A stretch of DNA of 64,000 nt from Winogradskyella alexanderae (GTDB lineage Bacteria > Bacteroidota > Bacteroidia > Flavobacteriales > Flavobacteriaceae): the NCBI RefSeq assembly GCF_020166335.1, contig NZ_JAIUJR010000003.1:124001-188000 (forward strand), in the 5' to 3' direction. Numbering within the stretch: position 1 is the stretch's first letter; the number at the start of each line of letters is the position of its first letter. The position numbers were made by a program, and so were the translations under genes. This document shows, piece after piece, positions 63,514 to 64,000 of the stretch. The notes beneath the pieces were generated by a model, which worked only from the letters and a program-made list of their open reading frames with translations, had not been told where the DNA came from and did no database searches.

Positions 63514-64000
63514 TTATTCAATGGTAATTGAATCTATTATCAACTTAAACTGTTCCGCTTTCTTATTTGCAATCAAAAACGCGATTTCTTGCATTTGTTT
63601 ACCATTAAAATTTGGGATATCTAATTGATAACCTCTAAACGATGGATACATAATGCTGAAAGGTATTTCGATAGTTTGCCATTCTCCGGAAGTATTAAAT
63701 TCAGAAATATAAGAATAACGATTGTAGCGTTTATCTTTAACCCTAAACTGATAGGCTTTGCCATCACCTCTTAATTTAATCACAAACTTTGACTGATTTG
63801 CAGATTGTATTGTATTAAAATTATATCTTAAGGATGAAAATCCACCATTGTTTTCAAGAGAAACTTCACCAGAAAACACTCCATGACCTTCTTTATTAAG
63901 TCGAAAGTCGCCTGCTGATCTTCCGCCCATTACAACATCATCGACAATGTTCCAACTTGTGAGATCACAATTTAAATTGAAATCAAAGACTGTAATTTGT
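63514..64000 (-). CDS. CIA30-domain protein (5' end outside window)
   Basis: The frame stays open to the right edge: the 23 codons before ATG 63930 read QITVFDFNLNCDLTSWNIV and DDVVM, which with MGGRSAGDF form the WxIVxDxVMGGRS start of a CIA30 (complex I intermediate-associated 30) domain, so that internal ATG is not the start. The C-terminal part (YKFRV-type strands, LIANKKAEQFKLIIDSITIE) completes the jelly-roll. These proteins are carbohydrate-binding-like in bacteria; function is not determined. Same strand as penicillin acylase, 41 bp apart. Confidence 0.75.
   Translation of the reverse strand, partial: QITVFDFNLNCDLTSWNIVDDVVMGGRSAGDFRLNKEGHGVFSGEVSLENNGGFSSLRYNFNTIQSANQSKFVIKLRGDGKAYQFRVKDKRYNRYSYISEFNTSGEWQTIEIPFSIMYPSFRGYQLDIPNFNGKQMQEIAFLIANKKAEQFKLIIDSITIE

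Noticed and set aside
1..64000. Mobile elements, CRISPR arrays, tRNA or rRNA genes
   Set aside because: No transposase, integrase, repeat-spacer pattern or rRNA segments seen; tRNA absence judged by eye only.

Overview
The window is ordinary chromosomal DNA of a Bacteroidota bacterium, most likely a marine member of the Flavobacteriaceae. Supporting signs: low GC; two secreted proteins with type IX secretion (T9SS) C-terminal sorting domains; a TonB-dependent receptor; DUF4199, DUF4252, DUF2764 and GlmU-like proteins typical of the phylum; Bacteroidota-type promoters (TTG, a 19-21 nt spacer, then TAnnTTTG); and almost no Shine-Dalgarno sequences. I see no prophage, insertion sequence, CRISPR array, tRNA or rRNA. 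Genes are tightly packed and the first and last are cut by the window edges.

Layout. 1-12.7 kb, energy block: pyruvate phosphate dikinase (5' end missing), a two-domain universal stress protein (USP), then a USP-TPR protein leading directly into a seven-gene V-type ATPase operon (A, B, E, DUF2764, D, I, K) and a small unknown membrane protein. 12.7-24.4 kb: sdhB and sdhA without sdhC, full-length purL, a fructosamine-kinase-like protein, a T9SS-exported endonuclease I, an RsmB-type rRNA methyltransferase and a BNR-repeat lipoprotein. 24.4-31.4 kb: an ECF sigma operon, a small gene-free region that looks like a non-coding RNA gene, then an operon DUF4199 / glycosyltransferase / phosphohexomutase / MsbA-like exporter. 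31.5-45.5 kb: rpmE2, a GlmU-like protein, a PD40 protein, a peptide-binding lipoprotein, mtaB, a small GNAT-like protein, an alpha/beta hydrolase, a lytic transglycosylase, cardiolipin synthase, rpmH, a carB lacking its allosteric domain, and a T9SS-exported protein.

45.5-54.4 kb: thioesterase, rmuC and a cobalamin uptake locus in which BtuF-BtuC-BtuD-like genes face a riboswitch-controlled TonB-dependent receptor, with a 35-residue membrane microprotein between them; then an S41 protease lipoprotein. 54.5-56.7 kb: a second sigma operon with a membrane protein and two DUF4252 proteins. 56.7-64 kb: purB with small neighbours, a c-type haem-binding protein, a glycosyltransferase, a penicillin-acylase-family hydrolase and a CIA30-domain protein cut by the right edge.

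Most notable: an orphan promoter / two-hairpin / terminator unit (about 26141-26256) that probably encodes an 80-nt RNA; a V-ATPase rotor subunit carrying the residues that bind sodium in Enterococcus hirae NtpK; the USP-TPR gene at the head of that operon; and five genes for which TTG is the best available start codon.
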